A stretch of DNA of 64,000 nt from Saccharopolyspora ipomoeae (GTDB lineage Bacteria > Actinomycetota > Actinomycetes > Mycobacteriales > Pseudonocardiaceae), in the NCBI RefSeq assembly GCF_029952525.1, contig NZ_JASAOF010000004.1:271719-335718 (forward strand). The letters run 5' to 3'. A program made the position numbers and the translations under genes. Below, piece after piece: positions 55,271 through 64,000 of the stretch. Position 1 is the stretch's first letter. Each line of letters starts with the position of its first letter. The notes below the pieces were generated by a model. The model made no database searches. It was not told where the DNA came from and worked only from the letters and a program-made list of their open reading frames with translations.

Positions 55271-55447
55271 GCGGAACACGGTCGCGGCCGGTTCGGGCGA
55301 ACAGCCGACGCCCATGTGACGCGACCACCAACGACAACCGAAGTCCGCCCCAACTCGGACATCGGTCCGCAAACGTGGCCTGCGGCTCCACGGCCGGTCA
55401 CCTCGGCGTTGCTGGGCGGTCACCCGCCGCGCGGAGGCTGGGGACGC

Positions 55448-56299
55448 ATGACGGCCCTGCCTACTCCTCCCGCACAGATCGAACCGGCCCTGGTGTCACG
55501 GGCTTTCGAGGTCGCCGGCCGGCTCGCCAACGACGCCGCGGACGTGATCATCGCGACGGCGGGACGAGGGGCGCGGCCGGAACCGAGCGAATCGCCGTTC
55601 GACTGGGTCACCGACACCGGCCGCACGCTGGAGCGGCACACCCGCCGCATCCTCGCCGACGAGTTCCCCGGCACCCCGGTGTTCGGCGAGGAGTTCGGGG
55701 AGGAGCCCAGCGGCCCGCCGCAGCAGGGCGGGGCGCGGTTCCGCTGGTCGGTCGACCCGGTCGACGGCACCGCCAACTACGTGGCCGGACTCCCCTGGTG
55801 CGCCTACAGCCTCGCGATGCTCGACGCGCACGGGCCGGTGGTGGGCGTGGTCGCCGACCCGTACCGCACCCAGATCTACGCGGCCGCGCGCGGCCGGGGC
55901 ATGCGCGCCAACGGAACCCCGGTGCGGCTGCCCGATCACGGCGAGATCCGCGGCGGCATCGTGTGCACCGAGCTGACCCGCAACGGGCCCTGGCCCGGCA
56001 TGGACCGGTTCATCACCAACGCGGCGTCCGCGCAGGTCGGGGTGCGTTTACTGGGCTCACCGGCGCTGGCCATCACCCAGGTCGTGCTCGGGCACGCGGT
56101 GGCGGCGGTGCTCGACGACTACCAGGAGTGGGACGTGGCCGGCGCGCTCGCGCTGGCCACCGAGGCCGGTGCCACCGTCCTCGACCGGCGCGGCGAACCG
56201 AACCCGCTGCCCCGCGACGGCCTGCTCGTCGCCGCCCCCGGCGCGGCCGCCGAGGTGCACCAGTGGTGGCTGCAGGCCGCCGAGATCACGACCGGCTGA
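55448..56299 (+). CDS. Inositol monophosphatase family protein
   Basis: Metal-dependent sugar or inositol phosphatase, 283 residues. FGEEFGEE (80-87), metal site WSVDPVDGTANYV (Asp103, Asp106) and C-terminal EWDVAGALALATEAGA. The substrate could be inositol-1-phosphate or histidinol phosphate. ATG 55448 has GGAGG about ten bases upstream. Divergent from the mannosyltransferase. Confidence 0.92.
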   Translation: MTALPTPPAQIEPALVSRAFEVAGRLANDAADVIIATAGRGARPEPSESPFDWVTDTGRTLERHTRRILADEFPGTPVFGEEFGEEPSGPPQQGGARFRWSVDPVDGTANYVAGLPWCAYSLAMLDAHGPVVGVVADPYRTQIYAAARGRGMRANGTPVRLPDHGEIRGGIVCTELTRNGPWPGMDRFITNAASAQVGVRLLGSPALAITQVVLGHAVAAVLDDYQEWDVAGALALATEAGATVLDRRGEPNPLPRDGLLVAAPGAAAEVHQWWLQAAEITTG

Positions 56300-56321
56300 C
56301 CTGCTCAGCGGTGTCCGGCGC

Positions 56322-56852
56322 TCAGCACGGCTGGCCGACCGGTTCCGGCAGTACCGCGGAGAGCGGCTTGACCAGCGGGAACCGGCAGCGCAGCTGCTGA
56401 ACCCGCTGCGGATCGGTGTCCTCGACGAGGTCCAGCACCTCGGCGGTGACCTCCGCGAAGCGCTGCTCGGCGTCGGTGAGCTCGGCCCGCACGCGGCGGG
56501 CTATCTCCACGTCGCGCGGCGCGGATCCCAGGCCCCGGCCGAGCTCGGCGAACACGCGCAGGCTGGGGAGCTCGGCGTCCATCCGGCGCACCACGGTCCG
56601 CAGCAGGTTGCGGGCCCGCAGCGACGACACGGCCTCCACGGCACGGCAGGCCCGCCGCACCGCCTGCTCGCAGTGCTGCACGAACGGCTCCCAGCCGTCC
56701 GGCTCGGACCGCGGCAGCGGCTCCGGGTCCGCGGCGACGACCGCCTCGGCCGGTTCCTCCGGCACGCCGCGACGCCGCACCGCGAGCACGACGCCCGCAC
56801 CGGCGGCTCCCGCGATCAACGCCACGAGCACTTGCAACCAGATCTCGTCCAT
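56322..56852 (-). CDS. Hypothetical protein with N-terminal membrane helix
   Basis: 176 residues. One helix (VLVALIAGAAGAGVVLAVRR), then a helical cytoplasmic domain with RACRAVEAVSSLRARNLLRT and a coiled pattern around 125-160. Not recognised. Convergent with the IMPase gene. Confidence 0.7.
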   Translation of the reverse strand: MDEIWLQVLVALIAGAAGAGVVLAVRRRGVPEEPAEAVVAADPEPLPRSEPDGWEPFVQHCEQAVRRACRAVEAVSSLRARNLLRTVVRRMDAELPSLRVFAELGRGLGSAPRDVEIARRVRAELTDAEQRFAEVTAEVLDLVEDTDPQRVQQLRCRFPLVKPLSAVLPEPVGQPC

Positions 56853-56978
56853 CCCAGTTGCGCCCTTCCACTAGACCCCGACAGGGGAACGCGGAAGGCC
56901 CCCAGGCCAGTGCTTCCGGCGTTCCGATACCCCCTCGATCACTGTGCTCCTGGCCGGTGCTCATCGGCGTGCGGGGAA

Positions 56979-57926
56979 CTACTCATCTTCGATTGCGTTT
57001 CCGACACTTCGCCGCCCTGGCGGTCGTGCTTCCCGGCCGGGCCGGTCCCCGGGCGCGCGCGGGGTCAGGCGGCTGCTCGCCAGCCCCGCCCTGGCCAGGT
57101 GCTGCAGGTCGGCCAGCAGGAACTCCAGGGCACCGGTGTGCGCGCCGTCGCGGCCGCCGGGCCGGGTGAACTCGCCGAACCCGGCGGGCACCGGCAGCCG
57201 GGCGATGGAGAACACCTCGTCGAGGGACTGGCCGACGCGGGCGCGCACGCGGGAGGGGTCGACGCCGCAGCCCGCCTCGGCCAGCCGCGCCTCGACGGGG
57301 TGCGGGACGAACAGCTCGGCTCCGAGCGGCCGCACCAGCTGCCATCCGGCGGTCATCTCACCGTCGGCGTCCCCGAGCTTGATGACCCACTGGGCGGCGT
57401 GGTCGCGGTGTCGGCCGAGCTCGTCCAGCGAGCGCGCTGCCAGCGTCGCCAGCACCGCGTCCGTACTGCCCGTGAGCTCCTCGAAGACCGCGAAGCGCCA
57501 GGTGGTGAACAGCAGGAGGCGGGCGACGGTGGTCGGGAAGTTCCCGCCCGGGCCGGGCCCGCAGTCGATCTCGGCCAGCCGCACGTTCCGGAACTCGGCG
57601 GGTTCTCGCAGGTAGGCGAGGCCGTCCGGGTCGGTCCGACCGGTGACCTCGGTGGCGCGGCCGAGCAGAACCCGTGCGTGTCCCAGCAGTTCGTGGGCGA
57701 TCTCGCCGAGCGCGGCCGACTCCTCCAGGCCCGCGCGCAGCCCCCACTCGGAGAGCCGGTGGGCGAGCACCAGGGCGTCGTCTCCGAGCATCGTGCAGTA
57801 CAGGGCCAGGTCAGCCGGGTCCGCCCCGGCGGGAACCGAGCGGTCGACGGTGGCCAGGACCGGGGCTCCGAGCACCCAGCGCTGACCCTGGTCGCGTTCC
57901 TCGAAGAGCGCTCTGGGGCTGTTCAT
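56979..57926 (-). CDS. Orphan PaaC-like (phenylacetyl-CoA epoxidase structural subunit) protein
   Basis: Helical ferritin-like protein, 315 residues. LGDDALVLAHRLSEWGLRAG, GEIAHELLGHARVLLGRA, FPTTVARLLLFTTWRFAVFE and LGRHRDHAAQWVIKLGDADG match the PaaC pattern. PaaC holds the catalytic PaaA in the PaaABCDE oxygenase; none of the other subunits is here. ATG 57926 with GAGG nine bases before. The last 40 residues are irregular. Confidence 0.7.
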   Translation of the reverse strand: MNSPRALFEERDQGQRWVLGAPVLATVDRSVPAGADPADLALYCTMLGDDALVLAHRLSEWGLRAGLEESAALGEIAHELLGHARVLLGRATEVTGRTDPDGLAYLREPAEFRNVRLAEIDCGPGPGGNFPTTVARLLLFTTWRFAVFEELTGSTDAVLATLAARSLDELGRHRDHAAQWVIKLGDADGEMTAGWQLVRPLGAELFVPHPVEARLAEAGCGVDPSRVRARVGQSLDEVFSIARLPVPAGFGEFTRPGGRDGAHTGALEFLLADLQHLARAGLASSRLTPRAPGDRPGREARPPGRRSVGNAIEDE

Positions 57927-58033
57927 GGCAACGACCTCGCAGACGCGGGGCCGGCTCGTCGACTCGTCGGCCACCGACCCCCTTTCGGCGGACACTCAGT
58001 CTCGCACCGGCCGCGGGGCGGCGAAAAGGGCCT

Positions 58034-58531
58034 TCAGTCCTGGTGAGATCTCCTGAGCAGCCAATACGTCGGCAGCACCACGGCCCACAGCACGGCCAGC
58101 GAGCTGAGGACCGGGAGCAGCGAGATGAGCGCGGTCCGCCCGGCGACCCGCACCAGGTCGGGGTTGCGGGAGTCGTACTCGACGCGCACCAGCTGCCCGA
58201 CCTGGAGGTCGGTCGGGTAGAGCACGCCGTTCGGCGGGATGTAGACGCGACCGTCCTCGGTGTTGAACCGCACGACGGTCCGGGTCAGCGAGGTGTCCAC
58301 GACCTCGGCGACCGCCTGGCCCCGCGATTCCACGATCGTGCGGTCGTTGATGAAGCAGGCCCCGATGATCGACAAGCCCATGACCGTGAGCAGCGCACCG
58401 GTGATGAGCACACCCCGGGCCACCCGGCGGCGGACACGGCCGGGCGAGGACTTCGACGCCGCCCGATCACCGTCCGTGTTGGAGCCGGTCACCGAGTCGG
58501 CCGCGTCCTGGGTCACCGCGTCGCCTGCCAC
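58034..58531 (-). CDS. DUF3592-type membrane protein
   Basis: 165 residues with two helices (about 52-72 and 138-158) and an extracytoplasmic beta domain between (AEVVDTSLTRTVVRFNTEDG, VGQLVRVEYDSRNPDLVRVA). Matches DUF3592. The start is GTG 58531. A conserved membrane protein also lies between menD and mgtA in mycobacteria (Rv0556). Function unknown. Confidence 0.82.
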   Translation of the reverse strand: MAGDAVTQDAADSVTGSNTDGDRAASKSSPGRVRRRVARGVLITGALLTVMGLSIIGACFINDRTIVESRGQAVAEVVDTSLTRTVVRFNTEDGRVYIPPNGVLYPTDLQVGQLVRVEYDSRNPDLVRVAGRTALISLLPVLSSLAVLWAVVLPTYWLLRRSHQD

Positions 58532-58621
58532 GGTGACCGATTGTAGGGGTCGAGTGGTGCGGTGCCGGGCTCGTGTCGAGAGCCACGTGGCCGCTCGGCA
58601 CACCCGAACCGTCACGCCGAA

Positions 58622-58627
58622 TACGCT
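58622..58627 (+). promoter_or_regulatory. -10 element of menF (leaderless)
   Basis: TACGCT ends six bases before GTG 58634, the spacing of a leaderless transcript. No ribosome site is present. Confidence 0.5.
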
Positions 58628-58633
58628 CCAAGC

Positions 58634-60025
58634 GTGGCGACTACATCCCGGCGGCTGATGGCGCGCACCCGCAGGCTCGACCCGGCCGACCCCCGGCACG
58701 ACCGGCCGCTGCTGGACCTGCTGCCCGGTGGCGAGTCGCTGAGCTGGGTCCGCGAGGGCGAAGGCCTGGTCGGATGGGGCTGCGCGGCCCGCCTCGACAC
58801 CTCCGGCGCCGCCCGCTTCGCCGACGCCGACTCGTGGTGGCGGCGGCTGTGCGGGCACATCGACGTCGACGACGCCGTGGGCCTGCCGGGCTGCGGCCCG
58901 GTGGCGTTCGCGAGCCTGGCGTTCGCCGACCAGCCGGGCGACTCGGTAATGGTGCTGCCCGAGGTCGTCATCGGGGAGCGCGACGGCGTCCGCTGGATCA
59001 CCACTGTCGGCGATCCGGACTCGGCCCCCACCACCGGCAGCGATGCCGCTGAGCTCGCGCGGGAGCCGGTGCGCCAGCCGGGCACGGTCTCCTACAGCGA
59101 CGGGTGGCTGTCGGCCACCGGCTACCGGCAGGCGGTCGCCGAGGCGGTGCGGCGGATGCGCTCCTCCGGCGACGAGCTGCGCAAGATCGTGCTCGCCCAC
59201 GACCTGCTCGCCAACACCTCCGAGCCGCTCGACGAGCGGTTCCTGCTGCACAACCTGGCCGCGCGCTACGACAACTGCTGGACCTTCGCGGTGGACGGGC
59301 TGGTCGGCGCCACCCCGGAGCTGCTGCTGGAGCGGCGCGGTTACGAGGTCCGCTCGCGGGTGCTGGCCGGCACGGCCTGGCCGCACCCGGGCCGCACCGA
59401 CGACGAGATCGCCGCCGAGCTGCTGAGCTCGGAGAAGAACCGCAGCGAGCACTCCTACGCCGCCGAGTCGCTGGCCGAGGCCTTGCGCCCGTTCTGCAGC
59501 GAGCTGTCGGTGCCCTCGGCCCCGTCGGTGCTGCGGCTGCGCAACGTGCTGCACCTGGCGACGGACGTGGAGGGCAAGCTCGCCGACACCCCGACCCGCT
59601 CGGGCAGCCCCGACCTCCCGGGCGTTCCCGACGGGTCCGGCCTGCTCACGATGGTCGAGGCGGTGCACCCGACCGCGGCGGTCGGCGGCACGCCCACGGC
59701 CGACGCGGTCCCGGCGATCGCGGAGCTGGAGGGGATGGACCGCGGCCGCTACGCGGGCCCGGTCGGCTGGATCGACGGCGCGGGCAACGGCGAGCTCGGC
59801 ATCGCCCTGCGCTGCGGGCAGATCGAACAGCAGAGCACCGCCGGAGGCGTCTCCGGCGGTGCTCGCAGTGCCCCCGGGGTTCGTGGCGGCCCCGGGGTCC
59901 GTGGCGGTCGGGTCCGGCTGTTCGCCGGAGGCGGAATCGTCCCCGACTCCGACCCGGACCTCGAAGTGGCCGAAGCCGAGGCCAAACTCCTCCCGGTGCG
60001 CGAAGCGCTGGAAGGTGTCCTCTAG
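58634..60025 (+). CDS. menF: Isochorismate synthase with Gly/Arg-rich insert
   Basis: Converts chorismate to isochorismate, first step of menaquinone synthesis. 463 residues. Conserved: RKIVLAHDLL, FAVDGLVGATPELLLERRG, LLSSEKNRSEHSYAAESLAE, HPTAAVGGTPTADAV, YAGPVGWIDGAGNGELGIAL and LFAGGGIVPDSDP. Between the last two is an insertion of about 25 residues from a DNA duplication (APGVRGGPGVRGG). Could instead be a salicylate-type enzyme, but menD nearby favours MenF. Confidence 0.93.
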   Translation: MATTSRRLMARTRRLDPADPRHDRPLLDLLPGGESLSWVREGEGLVGWGCAARLDTSGAARFADADSWWRRLCGHIDVDDAVGLPGCGPVAFASLAFADQPGDSVMVLPEVVIGERDGVRWITTVGDPDSAPTTGSDAAELAREPVRQPGTVSYSDGWLSATGYRQAVAEAVRRMRSSGDELRKIVLAHDLLANTSEPLDERFLLHNLAARYDNCWTFAVDGLVGATPELLLERRGYEVRSRVLAGTAWPHPGRTDDEIAAELLSSEKNRSEHSYAAESLAEALRPFCSELSVPSAPSVLRLRNVLHLATDVEGKLADTPTRSGSPDLPGVPDGSGLLTMVEAVHPTAAVGGTPTADAVPAIAELEGMDRGRYAGPVGWIDGAGNGELGIALRCGQIEQQSTAGGVSGGARSAPGVRGGPGVRGGRVRLFAGGGIVPDSDPDLEVAEAEAKLLPVREALEGVL

Positions 60026-60040
60026 GGCCTGTTCGTGCAT

Positions 60041-60207
60041 GCGGCGGAGCCGCGTTCTCTTCCACCACCCCGGCAACTGGCACCGGCGCGGGTTCTGAGC
60101 GCCTTCGTGGCGAGCACGCCGGGACGCCGCGTATTCGAATGCTCAAGGAGCGGCGCACGGAGTCCACGAAGGCGCTCAGGTTCCGCCACCCGCACCGCCA
60201 CGCAGGT
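60041..60207 (+). repeat. Dispersed structured element, copy 3
   Basis: About 167 bp between convergent menF and the M1 peptidase gene. Same parts as at 2086-2254. The left arm TGAGCGCCTTCGTGG (60096-60110) and right arm CCACGAAGGCGCTCA (60164-60178) pair perfectly. The core (60111-60163) has the same 53-nt length as copy 1, with 12 substitutions. An inner stem CGCCGC/GCGGCG replaces the G-T pairs of copy 1. Confidence 0.8.
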
Positions 60208-60229
60208 TGACCACGAACCGGTTCCCAGC

Positions 60230-61789
60230 TCAGTGCTCGTGCAGGAGTTCGTGCGCGCGGTCGATCTCCGAAACTGCCGGGGGTGCGGGCGCGTTCTCGC
60301 GGGCGGCGCTGGCGGCGACGCCGGTGGCCGGGTTCACGGCGGGCTTCCCGGGGGTGAACAGCCAGGCGTTGAACACGTCGTCGAGCTGCTTGCCCGACTT
60401 CTGCTCCGCCAGCTCCACGAACTGCTCGATGGTGCCGGTCGAGTGGCGGCGCTCGGCCGCCCAGGTGCGGGTGATGTCGATCATCGCCTCGTCGCCGACG
60501 ACGGTGCGCAGCGCGTGCAGCGCCATCGCACCCCGGTCGTAGACGGCCTCGTGGAAGACGTTGTCGGGTCCGGGGTCACCGGGCAGGACCTGCCAGAACG
60601 GATCGTCGGCCGGGTGCGAGCCGTAGTAGTGGTCGAACAGCTCCTGGGCGGTGCCGGTGCCGTGCGCCTCCGACCACAGCCACTCCGAGTAGGACGCGAA
60701 TCCCTCGTTGAGCCAGATGTCGCGCCAGGTGTCGGCCGACACCGAGTCGCCGAACCACTGGTGGGCGTTCTCGTGCACGACCACCGACACGTTCGCCGCG
60801 CTCTGGAAGAACAGGTGGCTGTAGGTCGGCCGGGTCTGGTTCTCCAGCGCGAAGCTCAGGCCCTCTGACGGGACGACGCCGCCTTGGGCGGACACCGGGT
60901 ACTCGCCGAACAGCCCGCTCAGGAAGTCCAGGACCTCCGGGGTGCGCTCGATGCTCGCCTTCGCCGGACCGGCCAGCGGGCCGAGCTTGTCGGAGTAGGC
61001 GGTGACGAACGGCTGCCCGAAAGCGCCGGTCTTGCTGACGATCTCGTACTGGCCGATGGTCATGAACGCCAGGTAGGTGGCGGTCGGCTCGGTGTTGCGC
61101 CAGTTCCAGGTGGTCCAGCCGGCGAGGGTGCTGCGGCGGGTGTTCACGCCGTTGGAGACGACCTCGGTGCCGTCGGGCACCGTGACGGCCACGTCGTAGG
61201 TCGCCTTGTCGCGCGGGTGGTCGTTGCCGGGGAACCACCAGGAGGAGATCTCCGGCTGGCCGATCGCCAGCGCCCCGTCGGAGGTGCGCACCCACGGGTT
61301 GAAGCCGTTGACGTCGACGGCCGAGGGCGTGCCCTCGTACTCCACGACGAACGTCGCCATCTCACCCTCCGGCAGCGTGTCCGGCGGGGTCACGGTGAGC
61401 TCCAGCCCGTTCTGGGAGAACTGCGCCGGTGCGCCGTTGACCAGCACGGACTTGGCGGTCAGCGCGAAGTCCAGGTTGAACGCCGTCAGGTCCTGCGTGG
61501 CGGTCGCGACGATCGTCGCGGTGCCCCGCAGGTGGTCGTCGGCCGGTTGGTAGCGCAGCTGCAGGTCGTAGTGCGACACGTCGTAGCCGCCGTTGCCGTA
61601 GCCCGGGAAGTAGGGGTCACCCGCTCCCGGCGCACCCGGTCCCGCACTGCCCGCCAACGCCGGCGCGGCGAACATCGCGCTCGCGCAGCAGGCCGCCATC
61701 ACCGCGCGCAGGCTCCGCCGCTGCACCGCGCTGCCGGGCCGCTTCACCGCCTTGCTGGGCCGCTTCATCACCCTGCTGGGTCGAATCAC
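60230..61789 (-). CDS. Secreted M1-family zinc metallopeptidase
   Basis: Exported aminopeptidase-like enzyme, 519 residues. Basic N-terminus with KRPSKAVKRPGSAVQRR repeats, signal segment SLRAVMAACCASAMFAAPAL, beta domain, then HENAH (339-343) and WLNEGF with the third ligand Glu362. The GxMEN exopeptidase motif appears as SFALENQTRP. GTG 61789 has GGAGG seven bases upstream. Lies after menD, 270 bp apart; that gap shows nothing further. Confidence 0.93.
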   Translation of the reverse strand: MIRPSRVMKRPSKAVKRPGSAVQRRSLRAVMAACCASAMFAAPALAGSAGPGAPGAGDPYFPGYGNGGYDVSHYDLQLRYQPADDHLRGTATIVATATQDLTAFNLDFALTAKSVLVNGAPAQFSQNGLELTVTPPDTLPEGEMATFVVEYEGTPSAVDVNGFNPWVRTSDGALAIGQPEISSWWFPGNDHPRDKATYDVAVTVPDGTEVVSNGVNTRRSTLAGWTTWNWRNTEPTATYLAFMTIGQYEIVSKTGAFGQPFVTAYSDKLGPLAGPAKASIERTPEVLDFLSGLFGEYPVSAQGGVVPSEGLSFALENQTRPTYSHLFFQSAANVSVVVHENAHQWFGDSVSADTWRDIWLNEGFASYSEWLWSEAHGTGTAQELFDHYYGSHPADDPFWQVLPGDPGPDNVFHEAVYDRGAMALHALRTVVGDEAMIDITRTWAAERRHSTGTIEQFVELAEQKSGKQLDDVFNAWLFTPGKPAVNPATGVAASAARENAPAPPAVSEIDRAHELLHEH

Positions 61790-62059
61790 CCTGCCACCTC
61801 CTCGAACTTCAGGTCCGATCAGGAGAGTAGGCAACCGCGTTCACACCCGGCGGGCTTTTCGAGCCGAGTTTTTCCCATCACCACACGGAAAAACGCGAAT
61901 GCACACCAATGGAGTACGGCGTTGCCACCGGCCACAATGGCCGGTCGAACACCGACGAGCGCTGGAAGCGCACCGCGTTCGCGTTCCGTCGAGCCAGGAA
62001 TCGTTCGTCCCGCAACGACTTTCACGTCGCTGCGGCAGGCCTTTCAGGCCGGTCGCGCC

Positions 62060-63805
62060 TCAGCCGAGCAGTGCGGACCGGACCGCCGCGTGCAGCCGCT
62101 GGTGCACCGCGCGCAGTTCCTCGCGGTCGGCGCGCACCTCGACCACGCGCAGACCGGGCTTCGGCCGCAACGCCTCGCGCAGCTCGGCGTGTCCCGGGAC
62201 CTGGACGTGCTCGACGCCGTGCGCCGCGCACAGCCGCCCCAGGTCGGTGCCGTGCGGCGTGCCGAAGACGCGGTCGAAGGAGTCGCCCCTTTCCGGGCCG
62301 CGCTGATCGGGGTTGCGCTGATCCGATCCGCGCTGCTCCGGGCTGCCCTGTTCCAGCAGGCTGAAGATGCCGCCGCCGTCGTCGTTGAAGACCACGATGG
62401 TCAGGTCGGGTCGCTGCTCGTACGGGCCGAGCACGAGGCCGTTGCTGTCGTGCAGGAACGTCAGGTCGCCCAGCAGCGCGTAGGCCGGGCCGCCGTGCCC
62501 GGTGGCCGCGCCGAGCGCGGTCGACACCGTCCCGTCGATTCCGGCCGCACCGCGGTTGCGGTGCACCAGGACGTCGGGGCGCTGCCGCGCGGCGAGCGCG
62601 ACGTCCCGGCTCGGGTTCGACGACCCGAGCACCAGCAGCGCGTTCTCCGGCAGCGCGTCGACGACCTCGCGCGCCACGGCGGGTCCGTTCGGCCACCGCT
62701 CCAGGTCGAGCGCGGCGTGCAGCGCCGCCGAGGCCTTCTGGTCGGCCTGCTGCCAGGCCGTGAGCCACTGCGGGTCCACCACTCCCGGCCCGCTCGGATC
62801 GGGCCCGGAACCGAATGCCTCCGCGACCTCGCGCACGTTGTGCGCCGGCGCGGGCCAGTCGACCCCGTTCCCGTCAACGCCGCCGTGCGCCAGCAGCACC
62901 TCCACGTCGGTGTCGGCCAGCAGTCGCTGGACCTGGCGGAACACCGTCGGGCGCCCCACGCAGAGCACCTGCTCTGGCCGGTGTTCGCGGACGAACTCGG
63001 GCAGGTTGAGCAGCCACATGCCGGTGCTGATCGCGGCCGCGCCGGACACCCCGACGCCGCCGACCTCCGACAGCACGGGCCAGCCGTAGCGCTCGCCCCA
63101 GGCGCTGGCGGCCTCGGCGCCCCAGTCGCCGACCAGCACCAGGCCGCGCCCGGGCCGGAGCCGCGACAGCGAGCTCGGCCCCGCGCCGCGGTCGGCGACC
63201 TCGGTCCACCGCTCCCCGCCGGGACGTCCCTCCAACGACTCGAACCACTCCGCGTCGTCGTCGGGCACCAGCGGCTCGCGGAAGGGCACGTTGAGGTGCA
63301 CCGGTCCTCCGCGCATGCCGCAGGAGGCCGCGCTCCACGCTCGGCAGACCTGACTGCGCCAGTAGGCGTTCTGGCCCGCCCGGGACTCGGCCACGCCGAG
63401 CTCGTCGAACAACCGCACCTCGCTGCCGTACAGCCGGTGCTGGTCGATGGTCTGGTTGGCGCCCGCCGCGCGCAGCTCCGGTGGCCGGTCGGCCGTGATC
63501 ACCAGCAGCGGCACGCCCGCGTGGTACGACTCGCTGACCGCCGGGTGCAGGTTGCTCGCGGCCGTGCCGGAGGTGCAGAACACCGGGACCGGCCGGTGCG
63601 TGCGCGCCGCCAGACCCAGCGCCAGGAAACCCGCGCTGCGCTCGTCGATCCGGACGTGCAGCCGCAACCGCGCTGCGTGCGCGGCCCGATGCAGAGCGTA
63701 GGCGAGAGGTGCGTTGCGGGATCCCGGGGCGAGCACCGCGTGGCGCACCCCGTTCCGGACGAGCTCATCGACGATGACCTCAGCCTGGGCTGTGGACGGG
63801 TTCAA
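62060..63805 (-). CDS. menD: SEPHCHC synthase (MenD)
   Basis: ThDP enzyme joining isochorismate and 2-oxoglutarate, 581 residues. The start is TTG 63805 (AGAGGTG six bases before), giving the family N-terminus LNPSTAQAEVIVDELVRNGV. LAPGSRNAPLAYAL, FCTSGTAASNLHPAV, ThDP site LLGDLTFLHDSNGL and FNDDGGGIFSLLEQG. Then an insertion of about 18 residues with repeated DQR/EQR units before FDRVFGTPHGTDL. Divergent from the probable menB. Confidence 0.96.
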   Translation of the reverse strand: MNPSTAQAEVIVDELVRNGVRHAVLAPGSRNAPLAYALHRAAHAARLRLHVRIDERSAGFLALGLAARTHRPVPVFCTSGTAASNLHPAVSESYHAGVPLLVITADRPPELRAAGANQTIDQHRLYGSEVRLFDELGVAESRAGQNAYWRSQVCRAWSAASCGMRGGPVHLNVPFREPLVPDDDAEWFESLEGRPGGERWTEVADRGAGPSSLSRLRPGRGLVLVGDWGAEAASAWGERYGWPVLSEVGGVGVSGAAAISTGMWLLNLPEFVREHRPEQVLCVGRPTVFRQVQRLLADTDVEVLLAHGGVDGNGVDWPAPAHNVREVAEAFGSGPDPSGPGVVDPQWLTAWQQADQKASAALHAALDLERWPNGPAVAREVVDALPENALLVLGSSNPSRDVALAARQRPDVLVHRNRGAAGIDGTVSTALGAATGHGGPAYALLGDLTFLHDSNGLVLGPYEQRPDLTIVVFNDDGGGIFSLLEQGSPEQRGSDQRNPDQRGPERGDSFDRVFGTPHGTDLGRLCAAHGVEHVQVPGHAELREALRPKPGLRVVEVRADREELRAVHQRLHAAVRSALLG

Positions 63806-63938
63806 CCGATCACCTCTGAAATCGCCTGGCGGACAACGGAGAAGGGTCCGCGGCGACCTTCTCCGGCGTCCACGCAAGCACCGGGGGACCGCGGGGAGGA
63901 CCCCGCGCCGAGCACTTGCTACCCCTATTGTCCCAGGT

Positions 63939-64000
63939 GTGCAGAATCCCGTTGTGTCTGAGCTGTTTGATCCGAAGTTGTGGGAGCCGGTCGAGGGCTT
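63939..64000 (+). CDS. menB: Probable 1,4-dihydroxy-2-naphthoyl-CoA synthase, N-terminus only
   Basis: The first 20 residues read VSELFDPKLWEPVEGF after a short lead, like the N-terminus of MenB. GTG 63939 follows TATTGT by seven bases (leaderless); GTG 63954 is an alternative. Divergent from menD. The identification rests on few residues plus context. Confidence 0.5.
   Translation, partial: MQNPVVSELFDPKLWEPVEG

Overview
The window is high-GC actinobacterial chromosome, most likely Pseudonocardiales and probably Saccharopolyspora-like. That assignment is inferred from codon use, frequent GTG starts, gene order shared with mycobacteria (rpmG / MaoC-type dehydratases / tRNA-Trp / secE / nusG / rplK / rplA / rplJ / rplL / mceG; htpX / prenyl synthase / menJ-like / menG / mgtA-like / menD), and a complete 14-gene nuo operon. 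No rRNA, CRISPR array, insertion sequence or biosynthetic cluster was seen.

Layout. 1-9.1 kb, read mainly on the minus strand, is a translation and secretion block: an Mce-type permease fragment and its ATPase MceG, L7/L12 and L10, L1 and L11, NusG, SecE, tRNA-Trp, two MaoC-type dehydratases, L33, tRNA-Met and tRNA-Thr. 9.2-14.2 kb holds a membrane GAF-GGDEF-EAL protein, an alpha/beta hydrolase, a PPOX-type oxidase and small unknowns. A tRNA-Tyr gene follows at 14287-14368. Its last 51 bases are repeated exactly at 19236-19286, enclosing a 4.9 kb island with a GntR regulator, a Phd/RelE-type toxin-antitoxin pair, an HTH protein, decayed genes and no visible integrase. To its right (19.4-21.1 kb) lie a methyltransferase and debris of rsgA and an AraC regulator.

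21.2-31.4 kb is a mixed housekeeping/accessory stretch: secreted trypsin-like protease, SnoaL-like protein, CadD-type transporter, VOC protein, YajQ, RmlA, HtpX, YceI, a DDAH-like hydrolase with a divergent Lrp regulator, a membrane protein with a sunset-like C-terminus, and a polyprenyl diphosphate synthase. 31.5-47.7 kb is nuoA-N on the minus strand, so the synthase sits at the 3' end of the nuo operon. A menaquinone-reductase-like flavoprotein precedes nuo. Then come a CitMHS / AtuA-like (DUF1446) / AtuA C-terminal-like operon with its LysR regulator, and a menaquinone region (menG, mgtA-like glycosyltransferase, IMPase, orphan PaaC-like protein, DUF3592 protein, menF, M1 peptidase, menD, and the start of a probable menB). 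The genes for making the quinone therefore surround the complex that reduces it.

The most unusual signal is not a gene. A dispersed element of about 168 bp (2086-2254 and 60041-60207, with a 5' half-copy at 8463-8521) has a conserved 53-nt core flanked by 15-nt arms that differ between copies at nine positions yet remain complementary within each copy. A second, smaller two-copy motif (4475-4534 and 49384-49469) also pairs a conserved sequence with copy-specific inverted repeats.
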